Below the pieces are notes generated by a model that did not search any database, was not told the origin of the DNA, and saw nothing but the letters and a program-made list of their open reading frames with translations. Made by a program: the position numbers and the translations under genes. Shown in pieces: positions 1 to 4,928 of a stretch of DNA of 5,075 nucleotides (positions are counted from its first letter, which is position 1; every line of letters begins with the position of its first letter). Location: the NCBI GenBank assembly GCA_024274855.1, contig JAJSAJ010001113.1, positions 1-5,075 of the forward strand. The letters run 5' to 3'. This DNA is from Planctomycetota bacterium. GTDB taxonomy: Bacteria; Planctomycetota; Planctomycetia; Pirellulales; Pirellulaceae.

Positions 1-1059
1 CCCACGGCCAGGCGGCGGCTGATCTGGATATTCGGCGCAGCGGGGCTAGTCTATCTGCACTACACCACGGTCTTGTTTCTGATCGCCCAGGTCATCTGCT
101 GGCTGGTGCTGGTCGGGTTGCGGTCCGATAGGATCGCCTACGGGCCACGGCAGCTGTTTGCCGACCTGGTGGCAGTCAGCTTGCTGGTCGTGCCCGCCGT
201 TCCACACATGGTCGAGGTGGCCGAACGACGAGCGAATTGGTTTCGCATGGTGGGAATTTGGCCGTCCGTGGGTCTTTGGAAAGTCGTGCTCGGATGGCTG
301 ATCCTGCCCGGTCTGGCTCTGTTCGTGGGGCACCGATTTCGATTGCAACGTAACCCGTGCGTGACGCGTCGGCCCGTCGTGTTGTGGCTCGGTTGCTGGG
401 CGATTGTGCCGCTGTTGATTGCGTGGATTGCGACCGCCACCCTCGTTGCTTCCCTCTGGATGCTCAGGTATCTAGTCGCGTCACTTCCCGGTGCCGTGGC
501 CTTCGCCACCGTGTGCATGGTCGCTTATCGCGCCATTTCCTATAGGGTTTTTGTGACGGGCGTTCTCTTGGCTGCCACGTTCGGATCGAGTGGGATGTTG
601 ACGCAATGGAGGCAGGATGGTCGTTGGATTGGCGATCGATGTGAAGATTGGCGAGGCGCGATTCAGTGGCTGAATACCCAATGGCCGGCACGGCCGATGC
701 CCGTCGTGACGCGGTCGGGACTGCTCGAGGACGCCGCACTTGAGACGGACTCTTCCGAGCAGCTGCGGCGTTATTGCCAGTTTCCGTTCCGCGGTATCTA
801 TGCCGCCATCGGATGGTCGCCTGAACCGCAAAAATCGAACGGGCCAGTCCGACTGGCGGATAGTCAGCTTCGGCGGGCCCGTGCATGCCGTGGGCTTTGG
901 CTAGTCCTGCGCGCCGGCCCAAGTTCGGCCAACCGCCAGGTGCATGAACTGGTCCAGCGTTTGGCACGGCGCGGGATATCGGCCAAGGTGGCAAAGTGGC
1001 GGACCTTTGGCCACCTGGTGGTCGCCCGAGTCGAGCTGCTGGACGGGGGACCGCAATAG
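1..1059 (+). CDS. C-terminal part of a multi-pass membrane glycosyltransferase, GT39/ArnT-like (5' end outside window)
   Basis: The frame is open from the first base to the TAG at 1057-1059 (352 residues), with no convincing start, so the true start lies upstream. Hydrophobic segments are visible at about residues 8-40, 52-68, 92-111, 126-153, 157-175 and 183-194, followed by a soluble tail of about 150 residues (205-352), probably periplasmic. The YLHYTTVLFLIAQ stretch (18-30) and the RYLVASLPG stretch (156-164) resemble late membrane helices of family-39 (dolichyl-phosphate-mannose/ArnT-type) transferases. The tail, with EDWRGAIQWL near 215 and VVTRSGLLED near 235, resembles the extension of planctomycete proteins annotated as glycosyltransferase family 39. 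Such enzymes move a sugar from a lipid carrier to an acceptor outside the inner membrane. The N-terminal acidic catalytic residues are not in the window, so activity and acceptor cannot be judged. The family call is from recalled pattern, moderately sure; the coding call is strong. Confidence 0.75.
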   Translation, partial: PTARRRLIWIFGAAGLVYLHYTTVLFLIAQVICWLVLVGLRSDRIAYGPRQLFADLVAVSLLVVPAVPHMVEVAERRANWFRMVGIWPSVGLWKVVLGWLILPGLALFVGHRFRLQRNPCVTRRPVVLWLGCWAIVPLLIAWIATATLVASLWMLRYLVASLPGAVAFATVCMVAYRAISYRVFVTGVLLAATFGSSGMLTQWRQDGRWIGDRCEDWRGAIQWLNTQWPARPMPVVTRSGLLEDAALETDSSEQLRRYCQFPFRGIYAAIGWSPEPQKSNGPVRLADSQLRRARACRGLWLVLRAGPSSANRQVHELVQRLARRGISAKVAKWRTFGHLVVARVELLDGGPQ

Positions 1060-1126
1060 CCGTTGCCTCATGGGTATTGTCTCAGACTGATTTATTCCGG
1101 TATGTTTGTTTTACCTTCCCCAGAAG

Positions 1127-1152
1127 CCGCCTGCTTCAGCAGGCGGAGTTTT
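1127..1152 (+). terminator. candidate rho-independent terminator after the glycosyltransferase gene
   Basis: A perfect 8-bp GC-rich stem, CCGCCTGC (1127-1134) and GCAGGCGG (1139-1146), closes a 4-nt TTCA loop and is followed by AGTTTT. It lies 67 nt after the upstream stop codon. The T-run is short and follows only on the plus strand. The same sequence could instead be one more dispersed palindromic repeat, as the surrounding stretch is full of them. Confidence 0.5.
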
Positions 1153-1191
1153 CCCACAGTAAACCTGCGCGAGCCTGCGCCCGTAACCAAA

Positions 1192-1305
1192 GTAGGTTGT
1201 GTCAAGCTCGCTCGATTAGCGTACGCAATCAGCGAGTACGTTCGTGCGAGCGCCGACACACCAGAATCCGGTATCCATGCTTGTCAGAGCATGCGCGCAT
1301 CCTAC
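1192..1305. repeat. 114-bp highly palindromic intergenic element, GTAGG...CCTAC ends
   Basis: The element begins GTAGG (1192-1196) and ends CCTAC (1301-1305). Inside, GGTTGTGTC (1195-1203) faces GACACACC (1255-1262) with one base missing, and GCTCGC (1206-1211) pairs with GCGAGC (1246-1251). An alternative stem uses CTCGCT (1207-1212) with AGCGAG (1231-1236), around GATT/AATC and the palindrome GCGTACGC (1219-1226). A second hairpin, CATGCT (1276-1281) and AGCATG (1288-1293), is followed by the 10-bp palindrome ATGCGCGCAT (1291-1300). The direct repeat CAAAGTA occurs at both edges (1188-1194 and 1305-1311) but overlaps the ends, so it is only a possible target duplication. It resembles dispersed palindromic repeats or non-autonomous elements; copy number cannot be seen here. 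Confidence 0.6.
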
Positions 1306-1502
1306 AAAGTAAGACTCGAACCCGCCAAGCAGGAGAGACGCCGGCTAACGTACCACCGGTCGACACGCTTGAATGGACGTTCCGCCAACAAAGGACAGGA
1401 ACAAGAGGCTTATTGTGAGTGCCACATCACTGCACGGTTGGGTAACGTCTGCTATACACCGCTCGCCTCAAGAGATGGCTTGCCACCGGTGGGCTTTGAA
1501 CG
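1306..1502. other. non-coding stretch with repeat-like sequence
   Basis: I find no credible gene here on either strand. The plus strand around 1328-1350 reads as GAGACGCCGGCTAACG, whose translations (AGETPAN on plus, LAGVSPA on minus) I associate with dispersed repeats in planctomycete intergenic DNA; that is recollection, not a search. The 10-bp palindrome CCACCGGTGG lies at 1483-1492, close to the point where the neighbouring GH97 remnant loses family resemblance (about 1502). Confidence 0.4.
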
Positions 1503-1727
1503 CGGAGATTCGCGAACCACTTCCTGTTGGTTACAGGTAACCGAGTAATAGAGTCGGACTCGGTCCGCCGCAGCGTCGCTTCCCTGCGCCGGCTTGGTCA
1601 AAAAGACAGTGATGGCGAGATGTCCATTGGGCGATTCGAGCTTCCACGGACCGCGTGCTACGCCCGGTTTTGAAGCCATGCACAGAATAACGCCAGACAG
1701 CAATATCTTGGTGACGAAACGCGTCAT
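1452..1727 (-). pseudogene. truncated N-terminal stub of a GH97-type glycoside hydrolase
   Basis: From the ATG at 1727-1725 the minus strand encodes 91 residues. A signal peptide (MTRFVTKILLSGVILCMA, hydrophobic core, probable cleavage after GVARG or nearby) is followed by LESPNGHLAITVFL, then RLYYSVTCNQQEVVRESP. The 'SP-G-L-V-F ... L-Y-V ... V-SP' arrangement is what the N-terminal beta-sandwich of family GH97 (alpha-glucosidase/alpha-galactosidase, SusB-like) looks like. Intact members run to about 650-700 residues, continue with LGL or LGI after SP, and have a catalytic barrel. Here the match stops at about 1503 and about 16 unrelated residues precede the stop at 1452-1454, so more than 85% of the enzyme including all catalytic residues is missing. 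An upstream ATG (1751) gives 8 more residues but lacks a Shine-Dalgarno, so the inner start is preferred. The stub cannot be a hydrolase; it might still be exported as a short peptide. Confidence 0.62.
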
Positions 1728-1736
1728 GGTCTTGAA

Positions 1737-1740
1737 CCTC
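1737..1740 (-). promoter_or_regulatory. ribosome binding site deciding the GH97-stub start
   Basis: On the minus strand GTGAGG ends 9 nt before the ATG at 1727-1725, giving a usable GAGG Shine-Dalgarno. It falls inside the reading frame opened by the upstream ATG at 1751, which makes that outer start unlikely and places the signal peptide directly at the N-terminus. Confidence 0.5.
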
Positions 1741-1775
1741 ACAAGTCGCAAGGATACGCCGATTATTCATCCGTT

Positions 1776-2030
1776 TCACGACATGTCGAGTGGGTTGAAT
1801 CCGGCATTGATACTAGGGAATACCTCGTAGTAATCCCGGTCGAGGCCCGCCGTTACCTTCAGCTCTCGTTCCTTATCATTGGCTGAAAGTGGAATGAGCC
1901 AAACACGCCAGTTGCCGTTGCTAGAGGCGGCGACCGTGTCAGTTTGTCCGGCCAACTCAATCTAAATCGTCCGTCCCCGGATCCGCCCAGTCCCAGACGG
2001 GACCCGCTTGTCGCGCTGCAGCACCATATG
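1776..2030 (-). pseudogene. decayed fragment of a sialate O-acetylesterase-like gene
   Basis: The minus strand from 2030 reads HMVLQRDK, then after loss of one base near 1997 continues in the next frame as VWDWADPGT. One extra base near 1971 restores the first frame, followed by an in-frame TAG at 1964-1962 and then IELAGQTDTV, SSNGNWRVWLIPLS and RELKVTAG. In order, these are the opening of the sialic-acid 9-O-acetylesterase family (HMVLQRD-PVPVWGWADPGT ... AGQ ... GNW-V-L-PL ... L-V). The TAG probably replaces CAG. After KVTAG (about 1844) the family sequence (normally leading to the catalytic GQSNM motif) is lost and an unrelated 22-residue tail (starting LDRDYYEVFPS) runs to TGA at 1778-1776. 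Without start, signal peptide or catalytic Ser, no enzyme can be made. The family would remove acetyl groups from sugars, a partner role to the adjacent GH97 remnant 48 bp downstream on the same strand. Confidence 0.68.
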
Positions 2031-2218
2031 ATACAAATCGGATGCTATTCAAGTAGTCTGGCATTTCTGCAGAAATGGACAGGACCAATGCCCTTTCTGA
2101 GTGTGGTTGCACTATTGCATTTGGCCCGACTGTTCAGACCTTGAATTAACCTGATGGACGTGCCATCATCAGGGATGTCGTAAACAGGTTGGGCCGCAAG
2201 GTTAATCCGCCAGAGTCT
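2031..2218. other. non-coding stretch with inverted repeats upstream of the esterase remnant
   Basis: No signal peptide or start for the esterase fragment is recognisable here, so its 5' end is lost rather than merely frameshifted. Two structures stand out. One is the 16-bp perfect palindrome at 2062-2077. The other is an 8-bp inverted repeat ATTAACCT (2145-2152) / AGGTTAAT (2199-2206), which encloses a small hairpin TGATGG-ACGTG-CCATCA (2152-2168). Their function is unknown. Confidence 0.4.
2062..2077. other. 16-bp perfect palindrome CATTTCTGCAGAAATG
   Basis: The sequence equals its own reverse complement over all 16 bases; the flanking bases (G/G) do not extend it. This is the form of an operator for a dimeric regulator. 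It lies 32 bp upstream of the first recognisable codon of the esterase remnant on the minus strand, so it might be a relic operator. A chance occurrence in 5 kb is not negligible. Confidence 0.35.
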
Positions 2219-2344
2219 TAGGCTTTGTCTCAAAACCCGGAGAAGCCGTGTTTCCGGGAGGGCGAAGCTCCTGCTGAGCCTCTTGTTTGGTTGGCCAGAA
2301 CGGCTCGGCATGAGCCTCGCCCTCCCCTTTTGAGACAAAGCCTA
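2219..2344. mobile_element. 126-bp MITE-like element with 17-bp perfect terminal inverted repeats
   Basis: TAGGCTTTGTCTCAAAA (2219-2235) is repeated exactly in inverse at 2328-2344. The outermost TA on each side could be a TA target duplication, as made by IS630/Tc1-mariner and some IS5-group transposases, leaving 15-bp terminal repeats. Inside, GAGGGCGAAGCTCCTGCTGAGCC (about 2260-2281) and its near-inverse (about 2302-2324) differ at only 3 of 23 positions, so the whole element can fold into one long hairpin. It has no room for a transposase and would need one in trans. The inner arm, which reads GEAPAEP in one frame, is of a type I recall as abundant in planctomycete and verrucomicrobial intergenic DNA. 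Confidence 0.75.
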
Positions 2345-2376
2345 GTTCTAGGATCCGCACACGGCGCGCACATGTT

Positions 2377-2427
2377 GTCCGACGGACATTCACGCCCGTC
2401 GGCTGAACGGACGCGGGCGTCCGTTCA
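2377..2427. promoter_or_regulatory. cluster of overlapping dyads upstream of the lipoprotein gene
   Basis: Three symmetric structures overlap. GTCCGACGGAC (2377-2387) is a short dyad. CCGACGG (2379-2385) pairs with CCGTCGG (2396-2402) across a 10-nt loop. TGAACGGACGC (2404-2414) and GCGTCCGTTCA (2417-2427) form perfect 11-bp arms around GG. An alternative stem, ACGCCCG (2392-2398) with CGGGCGT (2414-2420), would compete with both. The cluster ends 96 bp before the lipoprotein start. It could be an operator, an RNA switch or attenuator in a leader, or another dispersed repeat. There is no T-run after it, so a simple terminator is unlikely. Confidence 0.4.
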
Positions 2428-2523
2428 CCGATTTAGTATTGGCCATAGACCGCATTAGCGGCTGAATGCCAAAAGGTCGTAGCAGTTGGGGCAAGTGTCA
2501 GCGACCAACGAGAGCGGGCTATT

Positions 2524-3264
2524 ATGAACCGAGTGATTGAATTGTTTCGCCTGTTGCTGGTCTTGATCAGTGGTGTGATTCTGATCGCCACCATGGGTTG
2601 TGATGAGGGGCCTGATCAGTTTTCGCAGACCTCCAACCAGCCAACCCCGTCCTCTACCCCGTCCTCTATCCCGTCAGACTCGCCAACTGAGGCATCTTTG
2701 GCACCGTCGGCAAGGGACCGTGAAGCGAGGAAGTCCGAGCCGCTCGGGAGCGACCGTTCAGATACACAGCTTGCGCAGCAGTCTTCTGAGCCGGGAATGG
2801 GTGCGGAAGAAGTCCGCCCGACCCGAATCGGGCGGAAGGAGGCGATTGGCAAGCCGGATCGTGCAGGGGCACTCGGCCAGATGGACGCCGAGCAGGGCAA
2901 CTTACCGGAGGCTGGTGGCGCCTCAGGGACTTTGGCAATGGGCCGATTGCCCGCTCCGTCTGCCAGACTCTCGGCCGGTGTTGCATTGCCGCAATCGCTA
3001 CCGACCGGGACGACGATGGGGTTCAGTGTTGATTACGTTTTCGCGGCAGGCCAACCGGCCTCGAACATGAAAACCGTCTGGGTCATCGAAATGGCCAAAC
3101 GGGGCGCTGCCGAAATACCCGTCCGTCTTCGTGCGCGTGGAAACCTGAATGCGTTCGTGCCGGGGGCAAGACCCGAGCATGGTCCATTTCAATGCTATCT
3201 GGCGGTGGTCGCCACCAACGGCCAGCGCCTGCCGATCTCACCGAAAGTTGCCATGAAGCAATAG
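2524..3264 (+). CDS. putative lipoprotein with Ser/Pro linker and conserved-looking C-terminal domain, function unknown
   Basis: The protein has 246 residues. Residues 1-25 form a lipoprotein-type signal (hydrophobic core LLLVLISGVILIA) ending in TMGC, with Cys26 as the likely lipidated residue; the box is imperfect (Thr at -3, Met at -2). Residues 30-65 are a Ser/Pro/Thr linker containing the tandem motif PSST-PSSI-PSDS, and 65-150 is charged and low in hydrophobics, probably disordered. Residues about 155-246 look folded: LPTGTTMGFSVDY, then KTVWVIEMAK, RGNLNAFVPG, PEHGPFQCYLAVV and PISPKV. I recall this arrangement from uncharacterised planctomycete proteins (short beta-rich domain at the end of lipoproteins), without a known activity. 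The start is preceded only by a weak purine stretch (GAGAG, 10-14 nt upstream). It stands alone, with large non-coding gaps on both sides. Export and anchoring are fairly safe; function is not assignable. Confidence 0.8.
   Translation: MNRVIELFRLLLVLISGVILIATMGCDEGPDQFSQTSNQPTPSSTPSSIPSDSPTEASLAPSARDREARKSEPLGSDRSDTQLAQQSSEPGMGAEEVRPTRIGRKEAIGKPDRAGALGQMDAEQGNLPEAGGASGTLAMGRLPAPSARLSAGVALPQSLPTGTTMGFSVDYVFAAGQPASNMKTVWVIEMAKRGAAEIPVRLRARGNLNAFVPGARPEHGPFQCYLAVVATNGQRLPISPKVAMKQ
2647..2676 (+). repeat. 12-bp in-frame tandem repeat in the lipoprotein linker
   Basis: CCGTCCTCTACC (2647-2658) and CCGTCCTCTATC (2659-2670) differ by one base and are followed by a partial third copy (CCGTCA). Twelve bases keep the frame, so copy-number change would lengthen or shorten the linker by four residues (PSST/PSSI) without disrupting the protein. 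Confidence 0.7.
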
Positions 3265-3449
3265 GCTCGCGGGAGGGATAACCCCGGCATTTGATACCTG
3301 TTCACCACTGCCAGTTGTGAACATCGACGCCTAAACAGTTACAAGTCCGAGAACTTCTGAAGCTTGACGTTGCCAGCCGACTGTACAGTTGCAAAATAGG
3401 TAACGGTTAAATTGATTGCAGTTAGTTTCGGGAAAAAGACAATGGCAGC
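3265..3449. other. non-coding stretch after the lipoprotein gene, with a 23-bp interrupted dyad
   Basis: No gene is supported. GTTCAC (3300-3305) and GTGAAC (3317-3322) flank ACTG-C-CAGT (3307-3315) with one mismatch between arms, giving a 23-bp dyad centred at 3311, 36 nt after the lipoprotein stop. It has no T-run, so it is more operator-like than a classical terminator, although a rho-independent-like role after the gene cannot be excluded. Confidence 0.4.
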
Positions 3450-3560
3450 CAGATCGGCTCTTTACGCCGAAGGCATTAAACACCGTAGCCCCGTTGGTTA
3501 TAGGTAAGCAAAGCGGCGCAGCCGCGCGGCGCCACCCCGGGGTAGTTGAGAAAACGAACC
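3450..3560. repeat. GC-rich palindromic intergenic repeat-like block
   Basis: GCGGC-GCA-GCCGC (3513-3525) is a tight hairpin followed by CGCGGCGCC and the perfect 10-bp palindrome ACCCCGGGGT (3534-3543). The minus strand translates as TTPGWRRAAAPLCLP and NGATVFNAFGV, phrases I associate with spurious small ORFs arising from dispersed repeats in Pirellulales genomes. The composition switches sharply from AT-rich flanks to this GC-rich core. The boundaries are approximate and only a genome-wide comparison could fix them. Confidence 0.4.
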
Positions 3561-3689
3561 TGCTTACACCGAACGTGTTACACAAATCGCAGCTGCAATC
3601 CGCTAAAGTGTTACCAAAACAGGTAGAATAACATCGAGATGGTGCAGCGTGTGAGCAAGTGTCGAACTTGAGTGTGGCAGATTCCTTGA

Positions 3690-3706
3690 ACGGCTGTACC
3701 AGCCGT
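3690..3706 (+). promoter_or_regulatory. 7-bp hairpin just upstream of the secreted-protein gene
   Basis: ACGGCTG (3690-3696) and CAGCCGT (3700-3706) pair perfectly around TAC. The structure ends 13 nt before the Shine-Dalgarno at 3720 and 23 nt before the preferred ATG. In the mRNA leader it could affect translation initiation or mRNA stability; as DNA it could be a small operator. The rest of 3561-3689 shows nothing I can identify. Confidence 0.35.
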
Positions 3707-3719
3707 CGTTAATGTGAAT

Positions 3720-3726
3720 GGAGAAG
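3720..3726 (+). promoter_or_regulatory. Shine-Dalgarno GGAGAAG that selects the ATG at 3730
   Basis: GGAG at 3720-3723 stands 6 nt before ATG 3730-3732, an ideal spacing. The earlier ATG at 3718 overlaps this site and has no purine-rich sequence in front of it. The inner start also places the basic residue directly before the hydrophobic signal core. Confidence 0.65.
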
Positions 3727-3729
3727 TTG

Positions 3730-4560
3730 ATGAGAAATGTTACGAGCCATGTTGCTTTCCTGATGCTCTTCGCGGCAGTCGATTCGGCTGTTGTCGCGGC
3801 CGATCCGGTAGACAGCCGTCCACGAGTTCTGTTTGGCGAGTCGTTTGACGATGTCCAGCTTGCTCAACGCGGCTGGTACGATGGCCGGGAAGTGAAGATT
3901 GTGAGCCGAACTCCGGCTGCGGGGCCGGGATGTATTGAATATCATTGGAATCGGGACGCGACAAAAGCGGCCGGTTCGTCGGCGATTCGCCATTTGTTTC
4001 AGCCAACCGAGACGGTTTACGTTCGGTTTCAGATCCGGTTGTCATCCAATTGGGGCTGGAGCGGTCGGTCGTATCACCAGCACTTGATGCACTTCATGAC
4101 GACCGAAAACAGCAAGTACCACGGTCCGGCCGCGAGTCACTTAACTTTGTACGTCGAACCGGTTAATGGCAAACTCCGTTTGGCGGCACAGGATATCCAA
4201 AACAAGGGAACTCCTCACGGTCTCATGCAGGGGCCCCTCCGAGGCGGTTACAACGGGAAATTTTATGACAGTCGGCAGGTTCTCTTTCATGATGACCGGT
4301 GGCATCGCGTCGAGGCCTATTTCAAACTGAATAGCTTGGACAGTAAGGCGGATAAGCCGAATGCGGATGGGGTCGTGCAGGGATGGTTCGATGGCAAATT
4401 GGTCGTCGACCGGCACGATGTCGTGTTTCGGTCCAGCGACTTTCCGAAAATGCGGTTCAATCAATACTTGCTCGCCCCTTACTTCGGGCCCGGACTCCTT
4501 CCGCATGCGCAGACACTATGGATCGACGAGTTGATTGTGGCGACCGGTCGCATCGAATAG
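3730..4560 (+). CDS. secreted concanavalin-like (jelly-roll) protein, possible polysaccharide lyase or glycan-binding protein
   Basis: From the preferred start the protein has 276 residues. Residues 1-23 are a signal peptide (VTSHVAFLMLFAAVDSAVVA, probable cleavage after VVA, before ADPVDS), so it is exported. The mature part opens with GESFDD and RGWYDG (36-52), then has VYVRFQIRLSSNWGWSG (97-112), YHQHLMHFM (115-123), WHRVEAYFKLNS (191-202), GWFDGKLVVDR (218-228) and TLWIDELIVATG (262-273). A broad 'W-V-Y-K-N ... DG ... IDEL' series of beta strands is typical of concanavalin A-like sandwich folds such as LamG-type domains and alginate/glucuronan lyases (PL14, PL20). Aromatic and His residues in YHQHLMHF could line a sugar site, but I cannot assign catalytic residues. 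Only one candidate Cys is present (Cys68). It is a single-gene unit with its own Shine-Dalgarno and no close neighbour. Fold call moderate; enzyme versus binding protein unresolved. Confidence 0.8.
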   Translation: MRNVTSHVAFLMLFAAVDSAVVAADPVDSRPRVLFGESFDDVQLAQRGWYDGREVKIVSRTPAAGPGCIEYHWNRDATKAAGSSAIRHLFQPTETVYVRFQIRLSSNWGWSGRSYHQHLMHFMTTENSKYHGPAASHLTLYVEPVNGKLRLAAQDIQNKGTPHGLMQGPLRGGYNGKFYDSRQVLFHDDRWHRVEAYFKLNSLDSKADKPNADGVVQGWFDGKLVVDRHDVVFRSSDFPKMRFNQYLLAPYFGPGLLPHAQTLWIDELIVATGRIE

Positions 4561-4928
4561 GCGTGAGCTGACGCGAGTACGAAACGCGGGCTCGGTCCCG
4601 CAGCGAGAATGTCAGCCGTCTACCGTCCTAATCGGAGAACTTGGCAACGCGGCCTGCCGGTTGTTGCATTCCGTTCGTTGACGCGAGATAATAGCGGAAC
4701 GCGAAGGTGGGCGTTCCCTTGCCAGGTTCGATCGTGCCAAGCAGCAACGATGCCTACCATCGGATTGCGGTGGGCCGGATGGATCATGCGAGGCGGATCG
4801 GAACCAACTAAGATGCCTGGTGGCCCGGGGGAGAGTTGTGCGGAAAGATAAAGCGTAGTCGTCTACGGGGGGGGCCGTCTGCCACCGTGTGCGCACCGGA
4901 GTTTTCCCGGACTTCCCACGCGTCCGGT
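4561..4928. other. non-coding stretch with repeat-like sequence and an 8-G run
   Basis: No gene is convincing on either strand. GCGGG-CTCGGT-CCCGC at about 4587-4602 is a small hairpin 26 nt after the stop at 4560, but has no T-run. The block 4640-4850 translates on the minus strand as SASHDPSGPPQSDGRHR, a phrase I recall from short repeated Rhodopirellula ORFs, which suggests a dispersed repeat rather than a gene. CGTAG-TCGT-CTACG (4854-4867) is a hairpin that runs straight into eight consecutive G (4867-4874). CCGGA (4896-4900) and TCCGG (4923-4927) form a weak outer inverted repeat next to the heptad array. Confidence 0.45.

Noticed and set aside
464..994. 176-codon minus-strand frame inside the glycosyltransferase gene
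   Set aside because: The plus frame has clear membrane helices and family-like motifs; the minus frame is low-complexity Arg/Pro/Ser-rich shadow translation.
1192..1305. tRNA or known structured RNA
   Set aside because: The stems do not form a cloverleaf and no T-loop (GTTCRANNC) or acceptor pattern is present; the multiple competing palindromes fit a repeat element better.
996..1418. 140-codon open frame on the plus strand
   Set aside because: It overlaps the end of the glycosyltransferase gene, crosses the candidate terminator and the palindromic element, and its Arg/Ser/Cys-rich translation resembles no protein; the AGETPAN phrase points to repeat DNA.
1063..1548. 161-codon open frame on the plus strand
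   Set aside because: It runs through the palindromic element and opposite the GH97 remnant, has no Shine-Dalgarno and no recognisable domain; openness is explained by composition and repeats.
2045..2338. 97-codon minus-strand frame over the MITE and its left flank
   Set aside because: Its N-terminal third is the MITE's own inverted repeat and the rest has no recognisable motif; INLAAQPVYDIPDDG looks protein-like but matches nothing I know.
2225..2458. 77-codon plus-strand frame beginning in the MITE
   Set aside because: The GEAPAEP stretch is translation of the repeat interior, and the frame crosses the dyad cluster; no ribosome site.
3718..3729. Upstream ATG as start of the secreted protein
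   Set aside because: No Shine-Dalgarno precedes it, and the GGAG that serves the ATG at 3730 overlaps it.
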